Shown here piece after piece: positions 43,528-55,627 of a stretch of 64,000 nucleotides of DNA. This DNA is from Hydractinia symbiolongicarpus (taxonomy: Eukaryota > Cnidaria > Hydrozoa > Anthoathecata > Hydractiniidae): NCBI RefSeq assembly GCF_029227915.1, contig NC_079882.1, positions 26,789,001-26,853,000 of the forward strand, written 5' to 3'. The position numbers were made by a program, and so were the translations under genes. Positions within the stretch are counted from its first letter, which is position 1. Each line of letters begins with the position of its first letter. The notes below the pieces were generated by a model. That model had not been told where the DNA came from and did no database searches. It saw nothing but the letters and a program-made list of their open reading frames with translations.

Positions 43528-44808
43528 TTTTGCGAGAGCTATTATGTTGCAAGTGATTTAACAAAACCTTCACCATATAGCTAAGGCCACCCTCAAAAAT
43601 ATAATTGGTAAGTGTCACCTGACCGACTCACTTTAAGAGGCGAAAGTCAAGTCAGGGAGTCGGTAAATTTGTAAAAAATAAACCAAACAACCCACGAACA
43701 ATCTTCGACACTCAACAAAATCCTACATTTACCTTTTAAGCGGTCCTCCAAATTACGGTTGTTACGTCCAAATGTTATTTCGATAGGTGACTGCGCTGCG
43801 CTACTCAGTGCTATATTTTCCTGCCAATATACGACAATACTAGCGAAAACAATTTGAACGACTTTGACTGACAAAAATCGAACTTGAAACGGAGGCTAAA
43901 AATACAGCTGACGTACATTTAAAACGAATAACAAAATATGGCTGCGAAATACAGTATTCTTGTAATTTTTTCGTGGAAAATTTTAGCTGCCTAATTAACA
44001 ATACAGGAATCTTATTCGCATAAGGTAAGGCCACACCTTAAATATAGCTAGTATTGGTTAGTGTCACCTCATGGACTTAATACTTGAAAGGTGAAGATTT
44101 GAGTAAAGGAGTTGGTAATTTGAGACAACAATAGATAAAAGGAATGGTTAAACCCATGCTTCTTTTTTAAAAAAATTCTTGATTGGTTCTTTAGAATTTG
44201 GACTAAGAAGATTAACTAATTATGCATGATGTCATGAGTATGCTCTGCAAGGGAGTTAATTTAACATTTTTGAAAAGCCATATAAAGTTAAAAATATTTT
44301 TTGGCCATTCACTTTGACGGGTTTTGAACATTTTACATAATTTTTTTTATTTAGTTACCATAATTATGCTTAATGCATACTCATGACGTTACAATTTCGC
44401 ATAATTAGCGCTACTTTTAAGACAAATATCTCAAGAACGGATAAAGATTTTTGAAAAAAATAAAAAGATTTCTAGACAACTTTCAAAGATCTTTCATATG
44501 AGCTCAACTTGATTTTTAGCGGGAGGTAACCTTTAAGCACGTTTCAATGAGTGTTTGTGTCAATTGCCTTGTGTTGATTTGTGTCTAACTATTTTTGTAA
44601 TCAGATTTGTTACAAGATATTATTATTATATATGTTGCTTAAAAATCAAATAAAGAATCAAATTTTGCCAAACTAACAAATTTGGCATTTTTAGAATATT
44701 CAAATCCTTGCCTATCGGTTTAGATATGCTTATATCTCCATTTGCAGTGCAGCACAGTCATGATTGTTACATTTAGTGGAATAGATATTAAATATACAAC
44801 AGTGTGAC
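43528..44808. other. Spacer upstream of EOGT with two small repeats
   Basis: Two diverged copies of an approximately 100-bp repeat (AAGGCCAC..., AAGTGTCACCTGACC / TAGTGTCACCTCATGG, GGAGTCGGTAAATTT / GGAGTTGGTAATTTG) lie at 43583-43680 and 44028-44130. An imperfect inverted-repeat element spans about 44212-44410. The EOGT promoter should lie at the right-hand end. No TATA box is obvious. Confidence 0.5.
44212..44410. repeat. Imperfect inverted-repeat (MITE-like) element
   Basis: The left end has CTAATTATGCATGATGTCATG followed by AGTATGC. The right end, read inward, has CTAATTATGCGAAAT, then CGTCATGAGTATGC. The interior is non-coding. No target duplication was identified. Confidence 0.45.
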
Positions 44809-47800
44809 ATGCTTGAGAAACCATTGTATGATATGTTTTTAGTTGAGTTGTTTCTGGTAATAATTCAGTTCACCTATCACTACGATAAGGTGTTTGTCCT
44901 TGGTGCTGATAATGTTCCCCATGAGCATTTAAAATATTACAAAAAAGATCTACAAGAATGTCATATCAATGAAGCCACATGTCAGGTAAGAAGCACTTTG
45001 AATTTGTGAGGTTATAAAAAAGTATAAATGATTCAATATATACTATTACTTTAAAAAAACTAAATTTTTCCAGAACTAAATTTCTCTGCAACTTCATCTT
45101 TCAAGTTTCCCACATGGCCAGAGGAATTAAAGGGTTGAATTTTGTGGGTGGCTTGGATTAAAAGATTTAAATACTAAAAGTAATTACAGAATATTTTGGA
45201 GAAAAAAAGTGATTTTATGCTTTACAACAAATTGGCAGAGATATCAGAACCCCCCCCCTATTTTTAAAACAATCCCCCTATTAGGAACCCCACCCTTCTT
45301 TTTTAAGACTACTCCCATCCCCCACCCCACCCAAGGTCAAGCTGTTATCTTCAGCTTATAATGGATATGTAACATAAACACCCTATTAATTCGAACTCAT
45401 ATTCAAAAACATCAGAAAGTGCTTTTTTGTTGTTGAAACCCACCAATAAGCAATGTTAAATAGTTATAACAAATTAATAGTGAGAAAAAGTTCTAGATAA
45501 TTATATTCTTCTTCTGCTAATCCCATTTGTCTACTTTATCTGCCTTTTATAGCCACCAAGGGTGACTAAAAAAACATGATATTTTTAAACTTTTAGCAAG
45601 GTCTCTAATGCATAGATAAGTCTCTCTAATTTTCTAGTGTTGCCAATTTTAAAAATTGCCACAAGCTTAGTGTACTGCGTTTATTGAATCTTTTCACAAT
45701 TGTCAACTTGAAATGCTATTTTGTAATAGCATTTGACAGACAGATACATGAATTTAGATATATTAATGAATAAATAGGATGTAACTTTTAAGAGAAAGAA
45801 GTATAAACTGACTGCAAACTGAAACAGTACAAAAAATGAGCAATTGCTAAATTGAATGATTTGACTTACTTAAAGTAGTTAATCTAGAAAGCAATAATTT
45901 ACTCTGGCATATAGAGCAACCCCACCCTTTTTATACAACAACCGCCATGGAACCACCATGGAACCGCCATGGAAAACGGATGTTAAGCCGAGAATTATGA
46001 TGATGATGAACAGCCTATTTCACTCAACCCAGTTCAGCTAGAAATTTTCAATTTCCCTATTTTTGCAAAATTTCAGAACGTCGACCCCCCAACCCCTTTG
46101 AATTTCTGGATAATTTAAATAACTAGTCGGTTACCCGTGGATAAATCCATGGCTTAGCTCGTCCTCTATTAACTGCATTTACCATTGCGGTTACTATTTT
46201 GCTTGGACAGATGTATACGGTTATAATATAGATAAGAAAATATCAACAATGAAAAGTAAATTAGTGTTTTAGTCCTATAGATAGCCTCAGTGGCAACATA
46301 TACTTCCTGATACATCTCCCACCTATTGTTGGAGTCGCTATGGGCATATCTCTAATACACCTTTCCGGACTTTCATAAATTATAATAATTATGACGTCAT
46401 CCAAAATTTTATAATGGTTTTATGCTCCTTAAATAAGAATATTCAGACAGAATATCAAATTATCATGATAATAATTTTTAGTATCAACCTCTTTAATTGA
46501 GTTTGACATAATTAGGAAATTTGGAAAAAGTCTAAAAAATATATATACCACTCATTTTTGACAACATAAAAAATTTTTTTGTGTTTTTTTTTGCCCTTTT
46601 AACTTAAGTTTTTGCAAAATATTATAGCATCAGAAAAAATGCTGGGGATACGAAAAAGACTGCAAAGTTGAAGATTACTTCTCTTATCCTGTGTGTGACG
46701 ATATTCATCATGGATGGTAAGTAGTTATCTTTCATTCCCAATTCATTGTTTAAATTTTCACTGATTTTTTTGTTCTTATTACATTTTAAAGCAATCTTTA
46801 AAAGTGTGACAAACTGTCAAGTCATTTTTCATTTTTAAAAGATATTCACAGTTTCTCATTCTTTCACCCAGACTGGATACTGAATATTGTTATCATGTGA
46901 CTTACATAACACGTCCTTGATGTTTTTAAAGAAATGTTTGAAGCTTAAAAACTTGATGGAAGATGAGCATGTTTTTCAAGGTCTTTTTCAACTAGATTGA
47001 AATAAAAATTGTGTGTATAACTGTAACATTTTGTTCAAAAGGACCAGCAGATCTTATGTTTAAAAACCTCTTGTGAGAGATTTCACAAATTTGTTAGTAT
47101 CTTCCTTTTAGATTCTATTTAAAAACAAATATGTAACACAGGCTTTTTTAGGTTTTTGTTGTATGGTTCAATATTATAAAAAACTAACCATTTATCATTT
47201 TAACTTTGCATTTCAAAATAAGGGCCAAGACATTAGAAGAGCAACAACTAGTGTTTTGGAATCAGGCTGATTTTGGTTATGTTAAGAAAAGGCTTGACAC
47301 CATGAAGTTCATATGTAAACCTGTAAATGAGGTATGTATTGTTCTTTTTTGATATTATATCATATATATTATTTATTTATTCATCTTTTACTAATATTGA
47401 AAAAATGTTTTTGTTTTTGTTTTAGATTGATTCCTCCCTAAAATGTAGTCAAAATTGGGACTACTGTGCAGCTACTAATCTCTATATGGACTTCAGAAGG
47501 AAAGATTTTTCAATCAATGAAAGGTATGTTGAATTCGTTGAGTTCATGTATTGAAAATTTGAACTGTGACCTTTATTCAAGCTTTCAGTAAAATATATGT
47601 ATTTACAGATATTTACATATATATTACATTTTATATTTAGGTTCCATGAAAATTTTTTCAATGAAAGAGAGCTTAGTGGTTCCTGTAGCATAAATAAAGA
47701 TTTAATCCAAAAGGGTGTGAAGCATAAAGGAGAATTGCAGTCTTGGTATGTAAAACAATGAATAAATATTATTGTTCTCTATAAGTGAATGACAAACTTT

Positions 47801-50800
47801 GATGTGGATAGACAAATTAACAGTATGCGTTTTTTTCCTGTTCTCATTATGTTCTGTATTTATTTTAAGGTATGCAGAATTAAACACGTTTTCAACTTCA
47901 GAAAAAAATCATATTGTTGATGAAACCTGTGATGAAGTTGTAACAAAGCCAACAATATTTATGAAACTTGATGCAGGTATAAACACTTTTTGTGTTATAT
48001 TTTTAACTTGTTATTAAACTGTGAAAATAAAAATGTCAACAACATATATATGTAATACTGCATAATAAAAGTGTTTTAACAATGGCATACATAATGCACA
48101 TGCATCTTTGTTGTACCTGCAAATACGTGAGAGCATACATAAAGGACGTGCATCGTTTTTTTAGGTGTAAATATGTATCATCACTTTTGTGATTTTCTCA
48201 ATTTGTACGCATCACAGCATGTAAATAGAAGCTTCTCAACTGATATCTTTATTGTTATGTGGGATACTGTGAGTATGGCTTATTTATCCAAGAAAATCTA
48301 GCAAATGACATTATTGCCATTTTGGGGAAAAGATTATCTGTTTTAGCTTTAGTGGTAGAGCGTTCGCATCCAGTGGGGAAGGTATTGTGTTTAGCCAGAG
48401 TCTATAAAAGTTTTATTACATCCTTTTTGCTTAACGTTCGGCATGGGAATAGGGAGTTGTCTTAGAGAGTTGTCTAGTTGAGATTATCTGCTTTAGCTTT
48501 GTATGGCTGACCGGTGACTAGCTAAACAATCTACCTTTTTATAGTCTAGCTTGTCTAACTAGACAACTCCCTAAGACGACTGTTGTGCTTGCACGTCTTC
48601 CATAGCTCAAATAGGAGCTTTAGATGCTCTAGGATCCCCTTCGCAGGACCCTCATTAATAACAGTTCCATTAGGAACTGAAAAGGCCAACCTGGGCACAT
48701 GGTAATAATAATAATAATAGCTAAACAATCTACCTTTTTATAGTCTAGCTTACCATACGGTGATATATTTCCAGAAGTTTGGAATGCTTTCACTAGACAT
48801 CCTTTAAAACGACTAAGTGATTTTGCTGGCAAAAAGGTAAATGTCACAACTGATGGTGCTTTATTTAGTTTCAGGTACTTTCTACTGTGTGGACATAAAA
48901 CGTTTTCTTTAAATTCTTTATCGTGCTACTTGAAATCACCAGTGTCAAGCGGGAAAATATATTGAGAACATTGTGAAGAAGAGTCAAATTAGTGCAAACA
49001 ATACTTCTACTGTCTACATTTAGGTCTGTTTTAAAGATGCCATGTTTGCAATGCTTCCTAGAATGGTTTATGGTTTGTTTTATAATACTCCATTGGTAAG
49101 TTTTTCTGAAATGTCAGCGTGTTTGTCAGATGTCATGTTTACATAACTGATTATCCGATCGATCAAAAAGTTTATTTTAATTGAAAAAGAAAAATTTTGA
49201 TTTGATCAGAAAATGATCTGGTCTGCTAAGTCAAAGTGTTACATTTTCTATAAAAAGGGTCCTGCCCTCTGGAAGTTGTGACTAATTTGTATAAGTCTTT
49301 GTATTCTGGTATTTATTAGTATTTTCCGGTGTGTCAGCGACCCATATATATATCTTTCAAGTAAGACACAATTTTACTTTTGGCAATATTGTTTATTAAA
49401 AACAGGAAGGATATTAGGAAAAGTCAAGGATTGACCTTGTGAAACGGTGAACACTCAAAAATTATCTTTAGTAACTGTCATCATTGTTATATAAATGTTT
49501 AGGTTCAACATTGTCGTAAAAGTGGGTTGTTTAAAGCTTTTTCAGAACATGTCTTACATCGTTTGAATATCACACGAAGCGAGTATGAAGTATGTGCAAA
49601 ACAGTCCTACTTTTTTCAACTAAAAATAAACCAATCATACATCACCATTTTAACAATTGTAAATCTGTTCAATGCTCATCTAGGAGGATGCAATTCGAAT
49701 AACGTTGCTTAAGCGAAGTACAAAATACAGGAAGATAATTAACGAAGAGGAGGTGAGCTAAATAGATTATAAATATTTACGTGTAGATGACAACAGCGGT
49801 TTTATGTTCTTTAAGTTTAAGTTCATCATTGCAACGATTGTGTAAATCAACCTTATCAATTCTTTATACCTTTTACTCTTTTAGTTGATTGGTGCTATGA
49901 CTCGTGTGAAGGGAATCAAAGTTACACCTGTTGATTATAAATACAGGTATTCAGTCTTTTTTTATCTGAACCAGCATTGGTATTGTATTTGCACCGATAT
50001 TCAGCTCGTTGCTTATTTTAGGCATAGTATTAGTTTATTGTTTCTACGTATTTTTTAGGGAAATGAATTTTTTGGAACAGCTAAAGGTATTTCATTTATA
50101 TGCTAACTTTTTCTGGTGTGAAAAAGATATAACAAATCTGAGTATTGTTTTTATCTCCCTTCAGATTTCGCGTAACACGGACATCTTTATCGGAATGCAT
50201 GGTGCTGGCTTGACACACTCGTTGTTTCTACCTGATTGGGGAGTGCTGTTTGAAATGTGAGTAGTTTATGAGAAACTATGAGTATGTTACAATTAGCCAT
50301 TTAGTTATGAAATGAAATAATAACAACAGTTTTTAAATATATATATTAAGCAAAAGCTTTTCAGTAAAAAACCATATCAGTGCTATAAATGTTACAATAA
50401 AATGAGAAACCAGATATGCTACATATATACAAGTTAAAAAACATACGTATACACAGAGGTGATAACAAAAAAATTGAAAATAAGAAAAGGTAATTCTCTA
50501 TGGTAAGACGGTAACTATCTTTACTGATGATATCTATGTTACACCATTTCTAAAGAGGAAGAGTCGCTGTGAGTCTAATTGATCGTTTAAGGTAAGCTTC
50601 TTGAGGGCGATTACACACGCTTTAATGTTTTTTCGTGTTCTTGTGTCAATTGGTGCATTTAATAAAATTTTCTAATTGACAGCGTGTGTTGGGTATTCCC
50701 TTAGGTGTTTTGCGGTGTCCGAATCTTTGTTGATACTTTCGTGCTCTTTCCATTGTGTCCCTACATTTCGTTTTGTTTCACCAATGTAATTTGCATTGCA

Positions 50801-52376
50801 CGTGCATACGCCTCCGTAAATTTTGCCTGCTTGATGGGGATTTTTGTCCTTGACGTGAAGAAGATTTTTGACTTTCTTTGTCATCCGTTTTATGCCAATA
50901 TCGATCTTGTCGTTTGTAAAATCCTTTAGTTTCTAGAGAAATTGTTCATTTGAATTACGAAAAAGGAATCTTTACAAGGATAAACTCCTTTGATTCCTTG
51001 AACAGGAACTCCGGAATAATCTCCTTGGGCTGAGGCTATATCTTCTCTTCGAACTGACGAATTACACTATCCGTGAAGCGTCAGGAAACCAGCATGGTTA
51101 AATTTATCTCTGATGTGCTTCTTTTCTGTATCAAAATTCATTCCTATGCGATACGATCTACTTAAATCACCGTTGATTGCATTTCGTTTATATCTCTTCG
51201 GGATATTTGAAGTCCAGTGTGTAGGTAACTTGTTTGGTTTTCGATGAACAGATGTGATGACTTTATTTTCTTTGATGGTCAAATTGGTGTCCAAGAACTT
51301 TGAAGGATTTACTTCAACTGTAAAAACGAATATTTTGATGGTAGTTGTTGATTAGATTAAATAGACGATTTGGTTGGTTAGTTGGTTACTCGTCTATTTA
51401 TCACATCATCCACAAAATTAGTGCGTTTCTTATCTGCAAAATCCGTGAATTATTTTGTTGAAGTTGTGAATGGACAATACGTTGTTTTTTTTAAAATCTA
51501 AATGAAATACTTTTGTAGTTACAACACTGAAGATGCTGGCTGTTACAAAGATTTGGCACACCTGAGGTAATTCATTTTCTATTTAACTGGATTTAACATT
51601 TTATATATTTCAGACATACACTCTTTTTTTAAGCATAGCATTTTAAGTATTTTGTCCCAGCATTGGTATGCGTAAGTCTTATTTTAGTTTTAAAATATGC
51701 TTACAATGTGCTTCTTAATGTTGACTAACTTTATGATCGTACCGTTTGTGTAGTATAGTCCTAACAGTCAAATTTTCGAACAATCAGTTTAAATCAACGT
51801 TGATATGTACTGTGGTATCGTTGTGCATCAACAAATATGTGTTTTTAAATGTCACTCTCTTTTGTATTAGAGACTCCTTTTTGCACTTAAGAGCCAAATT
51901 ATTAAGCTCCTAATGTTTCGTTTCGTTTAGTAAATTTGGTCAAAAATTTGATAAGCTTATATGTGTTTAATTAATACATTTCGGTACTTATATTTTTATT
52001 TTTGTTCCAGAGGTTTAAAATATTTGACGTGGGAACACAAGGAACTACTTTTTCAACAAGATAAGGTAAAATTAATAATACTTTAAAACTCGCCGTCTAT
52101 AAATGTGAAATGATGGCTGGAAGTAGCAACGTGCAAATTCCTGTGGTTTTTTTTTTACAGACTAACGACCATTACACAATATGCTTTATAACAAAGTAAT
52201 GTACGATGAAAGTTTACTAGTTTTTCTGGCTTTAATATTATTTGCAGGGACACCACCCTACACTTGGAGAGCATCCAAAATTTACTAATTACGCTTTTAA
52301 TGTTGATGAGTTTATGCGTTTGTTGACTATCGGTATAAAACACGTGTTAACGAAGCGACCTCATAGTGACGTATGA
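44809..52376 (+). CDS. EOGT: EGF domain-specific O-linked GlcNAc transferase
   Basis: ER-lumenal glycosyltransferase that adds O-GlcNAc to Ser/Thr in EGF-like repeats of secreted and membrane proteins such as Notch. Seventeen exons: 44809-44985, 46628-46716, 47223-47331, 47427-47524, 47641-47745, 47870-47976, 48165-48268, 48744-48836, 49024-49095, 49503-49589, 49684-49752, 49885-49946, 50059-50086, 50165-50256, 51519-51566, 52011-52065, 52248-52376. They sum to 1,524 nt, exactly 507 codons plus stop, with all phases agreeing (vertebrate EOGT is about 527 aa). Signal peptide at residues 8-22. Family motifs: [101 protein letters not shown]. The C-terminus ends KRPHSDV, so I see no KDEL-type retention signal. 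Two SINE insertions sit directly upstream of exon 8. Confidence 0.96.
45968..46008 (+). repeat. 3'-end fragment of the LINE at 6340-9062
   Basis: CATGGAAAACGGATGTTAAG, then CCGAGAATTATGATGATGATGA, matches the last coding bases and tail of the LINE (9025-9068) with only a few differences. The fragment lies in EOGT intron 1. It is an extreme 5' truncation. Confidence 0.75.
48331..48500 (+). repeat. SINE family B, copy 2, with 20-bp target duplication
   Basis: The insert 48351-48480 begins AGTGGTAGAGCGTTCGCATC (A-box region) and ends GAGTTGTCTAGTTG. It is flanked by AGATTATCTGTTTTAGCTTT (48331-48350) and AGATTATCTGCTTTAGCTTT (48481-48500), a 20-bp target duplication with one difference. It lies in EOGT intron 7. 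Confidence 0.85.
48519..48751 (+). repeat. SINE family B, copy 3, duplicating the EOGT exon 8 acceptor
   Basis: The insert 48553-48717 carries GTGCTTGCACGTCTTCCATA and the rest of the family B body and ends in (TAA)n. The flanking 34-bp sequences 48519-48552 and 48718-48751 are identical. They contain the pyrimidine tract, the TATAG acceptor and the first eight bases of exon 8. Only the second copy continues into the conserved coding sequence. Confidence 0.9.
50672..51470 (-). mobile_element. Penelope-like element remnant (RT C-terminus plus GIY-YIG endonuclease)
   Basis: Minus strand, in EOGT intron 14. First comes the region after the reverse transcriptase core ([35 protein letters not shown], 51294-51067). 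Then, after frame breaks, comes a GIY-YIG nuclease ([27 protein letters not shown], 50884-50672) and a stop. This order, RT then GIY-YIG, is typical of Penelope-like retroelements. The palm is missing or degraded. Confidence 0.8.
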
Positions 52377-54101
52377 AATGGCTGAAAAGTTTTTGTAGAT
52401 TTTTTAGTTTGTTATTTTGTATATATATAACGATGTATTTTTGTATAAATAATTATATAAATATATAAGTCACATAATGATCGCCATGTTTTTTTTTGTA
52501 GGACATCCCTTGTGTGTCTTGTGTTTTTAAGTATATTCCGTGTTAAGTAATTTTTTTGTACGCGAAGAGACGATGGCATAGTGTTTTAGGCTAGCATGAG
52601 AATAATGAAGTTGTCTTAGAGAATACTTTTTATTCAGGTAACAATGTTGTCGCCGTTTTGTGTGTTGTGCATTAGTCAACCTAATTGACCACAAGCTACG
52701 TTGTATTTTTTGGAAATGAGCATGCGTACAAAAGACACGCGGTTGTGGTTGTAAGAACTGCTAAACAGAGAGATATTGAATATGAAAGAAGTAAATTTAT
52801 TAACCAGTAGCGCGCAGTCTTAAAATCTTTTACAGCATGCTCTTAAGATTTTTAGAATAAGTAAGAAACCGCTTAATTTGTTTAAATAAGGCGCACAATA
52901 AAACAAAAAGAGTAGTATAGAAAATTTTTTAAAGCAACGAGTTGGAGATGTTCTATCCATCTGCCATCATCAGGGTTGCGTAGTATTTTGTTTTTGCAGC
53001 TGGAAAGTCTTGTTGATAACTACAACAAATGTACGCGGGGGTATTGTGATATGTGTATATATTTGACTTTCAATTGTGGCTCTGTAATACATCGGTATAA
53101 AGTTTTAATTTTGTCGGTTTAAGAGAAATTTTTATTTTATTTTTTAAACGGATATTTATAGGACGCTAATTACTCTAAATATAGATTAACCTATTTACGA
53201 CCTAATTAAGTTGATTGGCAACTTTCCAAGTGTGAAGAAATCGTTTGTCCTTTGCTCTGTTGTTGTTTTTTGTTAGAACGATATAGTGGTAGAAGCCTAG
53301 TAACGGAATTATGGGATGAGCAAATATAGAAAATCTGTTCATTGATTTAGAAAGATGTATTAATATCGCTGTAACAAAATGTTTTTTGTGTGTTTTTTTA
53401 TAATCCGATAAACTATACAGATTAATACCAAAAACCTTCAAGAAACTTTGTAGTTCCATTGTGAAAACATGAGATTAACCAGATAGGATAACATTCATTG
53501 GAAGACCGCGAAGCGGTGATAGTTTGAAGTCAAAAGTATATTGACAAAAAAAGAGACAAAAAAATTTTAATTTGCAATTCTTAAAAAAGTAAATATATGA
53601 ATGAAAAGTATTCACATAAAGCTGCTAGGATCATAAAGTAATACTTCTCCAAATAAAAGGCTTAAAAGCGATTACGTTTTTAATAATATAACGTGCAAAA
53701 TAAACCCCCGTCTCGTTTTCTATTGTTTTTCAAAAGCTGTTGTTTTGTGAACGTTATAAAAAAAATATTTATTGCAATTCGCTGAATGAAAAACGTGTGC
53801 AGTTTTCATTTTTATTCACGACAAATGTATGCGAGTGTGATTGTTAGATGAGAAGATCTATCATAGCATCATAAATATTCTCACTGAATGAAAAAATTCA
53901 CACGTTTCACACCGGATAATTTCGTAGGAATCATTACGTCCTTTTTATAAGAACCCTTGACATCTATAATCTGTATTTGCCGCTACTGTATGACGATGTT
54001 ATAAAAAAACATTATTTTCAAGTGGTTTTCTTTCAAGGAAAGTTTATTTACGATACGTGAACATATATCAACAAAAATAGAACGAAACTTTTTGAAAGAA
54101 G
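52377..54101. other. Intergenic region between EOGT and the 7TM gene
   Basis: Begins with the EOGT 3' UTR (AATAAA at 52899-52904, about 520 bp past the stop). The rest is AT-rich with no supported exon. The frame 53202-53459 on the minus strand has no domain. The promoter of the 7TM gene should lie just before 54102. Confidence 0.5.
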
Positions 54102-55094
54102 ATGGAGCAATCTTTAACTTTATTTACGTGGTTTACGGGAGTTTTAATCCTCGTTATCGTAGTTATCGATATTTTGCTTGCGTTGAAGTTTAGGCGATAT
54201 TTTCGAGCGAATGGATTTGGTATCGTGACAATAACTTTACTAAGTTTTGTGATCGCACAAGCTCTGGCGGCTCTAATATTTGGTATGACTTCAGCTACGA
54301 TTTTAACTACTGCTGGGAAATCAAAATCTCTGTTTTACACAATGAAGGATTTGGGTACGTTGTGGATCATGGCAACAAGTCTTCTTCACATCATGGGGAT
54401 CACATTTCAACGTGTGTTTTCGTTTAGTTATGGAAATACGTTTCTTCAATTTACACGATCAAAAACGAATATTGGGCTGTTGATTCTTATTATATGGGTT
54501 TGTTCAATACTCATTACTCTTTTGTGTTTAACATCTGGTACAGCCGTCACTTATTCCGCCTTTTATGTTGGTTTGTTTATCAGTGGAGTTCTCACCATCT
54601 TGAATTTTATTATCACCATAGAAACGTCATTATTTAAACAAAAAGCTTTGGAGCGACACGAAGACTCAGAAATTGTTTGCCCAACAAATTTCTCTGTCCA
54701 CACAAGCAAACCGAGGAGAGTTCGCGTTGTACAAAATCCCCGAAAAACATTCTCTTTGTTTTCTGGTCTTGTTTTTTCATTCATTTTGTTCTGTCTACCA
54801 GCAACGATTCCAAATCTTATTTTCAATTTGCGCGGCAAGTTATTGACACAATCGACATCACTTATCATATCACTATGGTTACTACTTGGTGTAGTTTTCA
54901 ACAGTATGTGGATATTAATTCGACTTCGCTCGACGGTAAACGATACTTCCGGTTTTTACGCACGATGGACCCTGGGTAAAAGCAGGGAGAATTTGGCACT
55001 TTTTTTTGGAAGGAAAAAGAAAGGCGAACACTTAATTAATGAACACAATTTAGATGATTCGACAGGTCATGCGACAGAGCAAGAACACATATAA
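54102..55094 (+). CDS. Seven-transmembrane receptor-like protein (intronless orphan)
   Basis: 330 residues with seven hydrophobic segments at about 8-28, 40-62, 82-105, 124-143, 150-174, 217-241 and 253-275. This spacing and a long basic third loop (about 175-215, SKPRRVRVVQNPRK) fit a rhodopsin-like GPCR. TM6 ends FILFCLPATIP, comparable with the CWxP motif. TM7 has FNSMWILI where NPxxY is expected. The usual DRY after TM3 is replaced by QRV (ITFQRVFSF). Intronless rhodopsin-like receptors are common in cnidarians. The ligand cannot be inferred. A multi-pass protein of another class cannot be excluded. A polyadenylation signal AATAAA follows at 55273. Confidence 0.65.
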   Translation: MEQSLTLFTWFTGVLILVIVVIDILLALKFRRYFRANGFGIVTITLLSFVIAQALAALIFGMTSATILTTAGKSKSLFYTMKDLGTLWIMATSLLHIMGITFQRVFSFSYGNTFLQFTRSKTNIGLLILIIWVCSILITLLCLTSGTAVTYSAFYVGLFISGVLTILNFIITIETSLFKQKALERHEDSEIVCPTNFSVHTSKPRRVRVVQNPRKTFSLFSGLVFSFILFCLPATIPNLIFNLRGKLLTQSTSLIISLWLLLGVVFNSMWILIRLRSTVNDTSGFYARWTLGKSRENLALFFGRKKKGEHLINEHNLDDSTGHATEQEHI

Positions 55095-55272
55095 CTCTGC
55101 TAGAACTTATGAAGCATGAATGCCCAATTTATTCTTGAAAGCATGGGTATTAGGTTGGTAAAATGTAGTAGCTACCTTCAGAACGATTTCAGCAAAAATA
55201 TCACCATCGACTATCATAAAATTTTTGTACAAAGTTATGCTTTATAAATACACAGTGTAGATTCAACTTTAC

Positions 55273-55278
55273 AATAAA
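55273..55278 (+). promoter_or_regulatory. Polyadenylation hexamer downstream of the 7TM gene
   Basis: AATAAA lies about 180 bp after the stop at 55094. It is the first canonical hexamer on this strand after the gene. Its use is inferred. Confidence 0.4.
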
Positions 55279-55627
55279 TAAGAGATAGTATAAATACAGG
55301 TTTACAATATGTCATAACACAATGATTACACTGGGATAAAAACAACTCTATAAAAAATTTAGTCTGCATAAAAGAAACATTTAAAAATTTGTCGTCAATA
55401 ACGACCAATAAATGCAAGATACTGCAGGAAATGCAAACGCTAATTTTATGAACAAACACCTGAAACGGTTTAGTAACACGACACGTTGTTTGACAGGGAA
55501 GGAATTACAGACAAGCGATATGTTTGCATTATTCAGCAAATTTTATCATTCTCCAAATTGTTGAAACCCTCCTGTATAAATTATATCGATTTATTCTAAT
55601 AAAGACCTATATTTACATTTATTTTAA

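Noticed and set aside
48259-48465. Plus-strand open frame in EOGT intron 7
   Set aside because: It reads through a SINE and its target duplication and shows no protein features.
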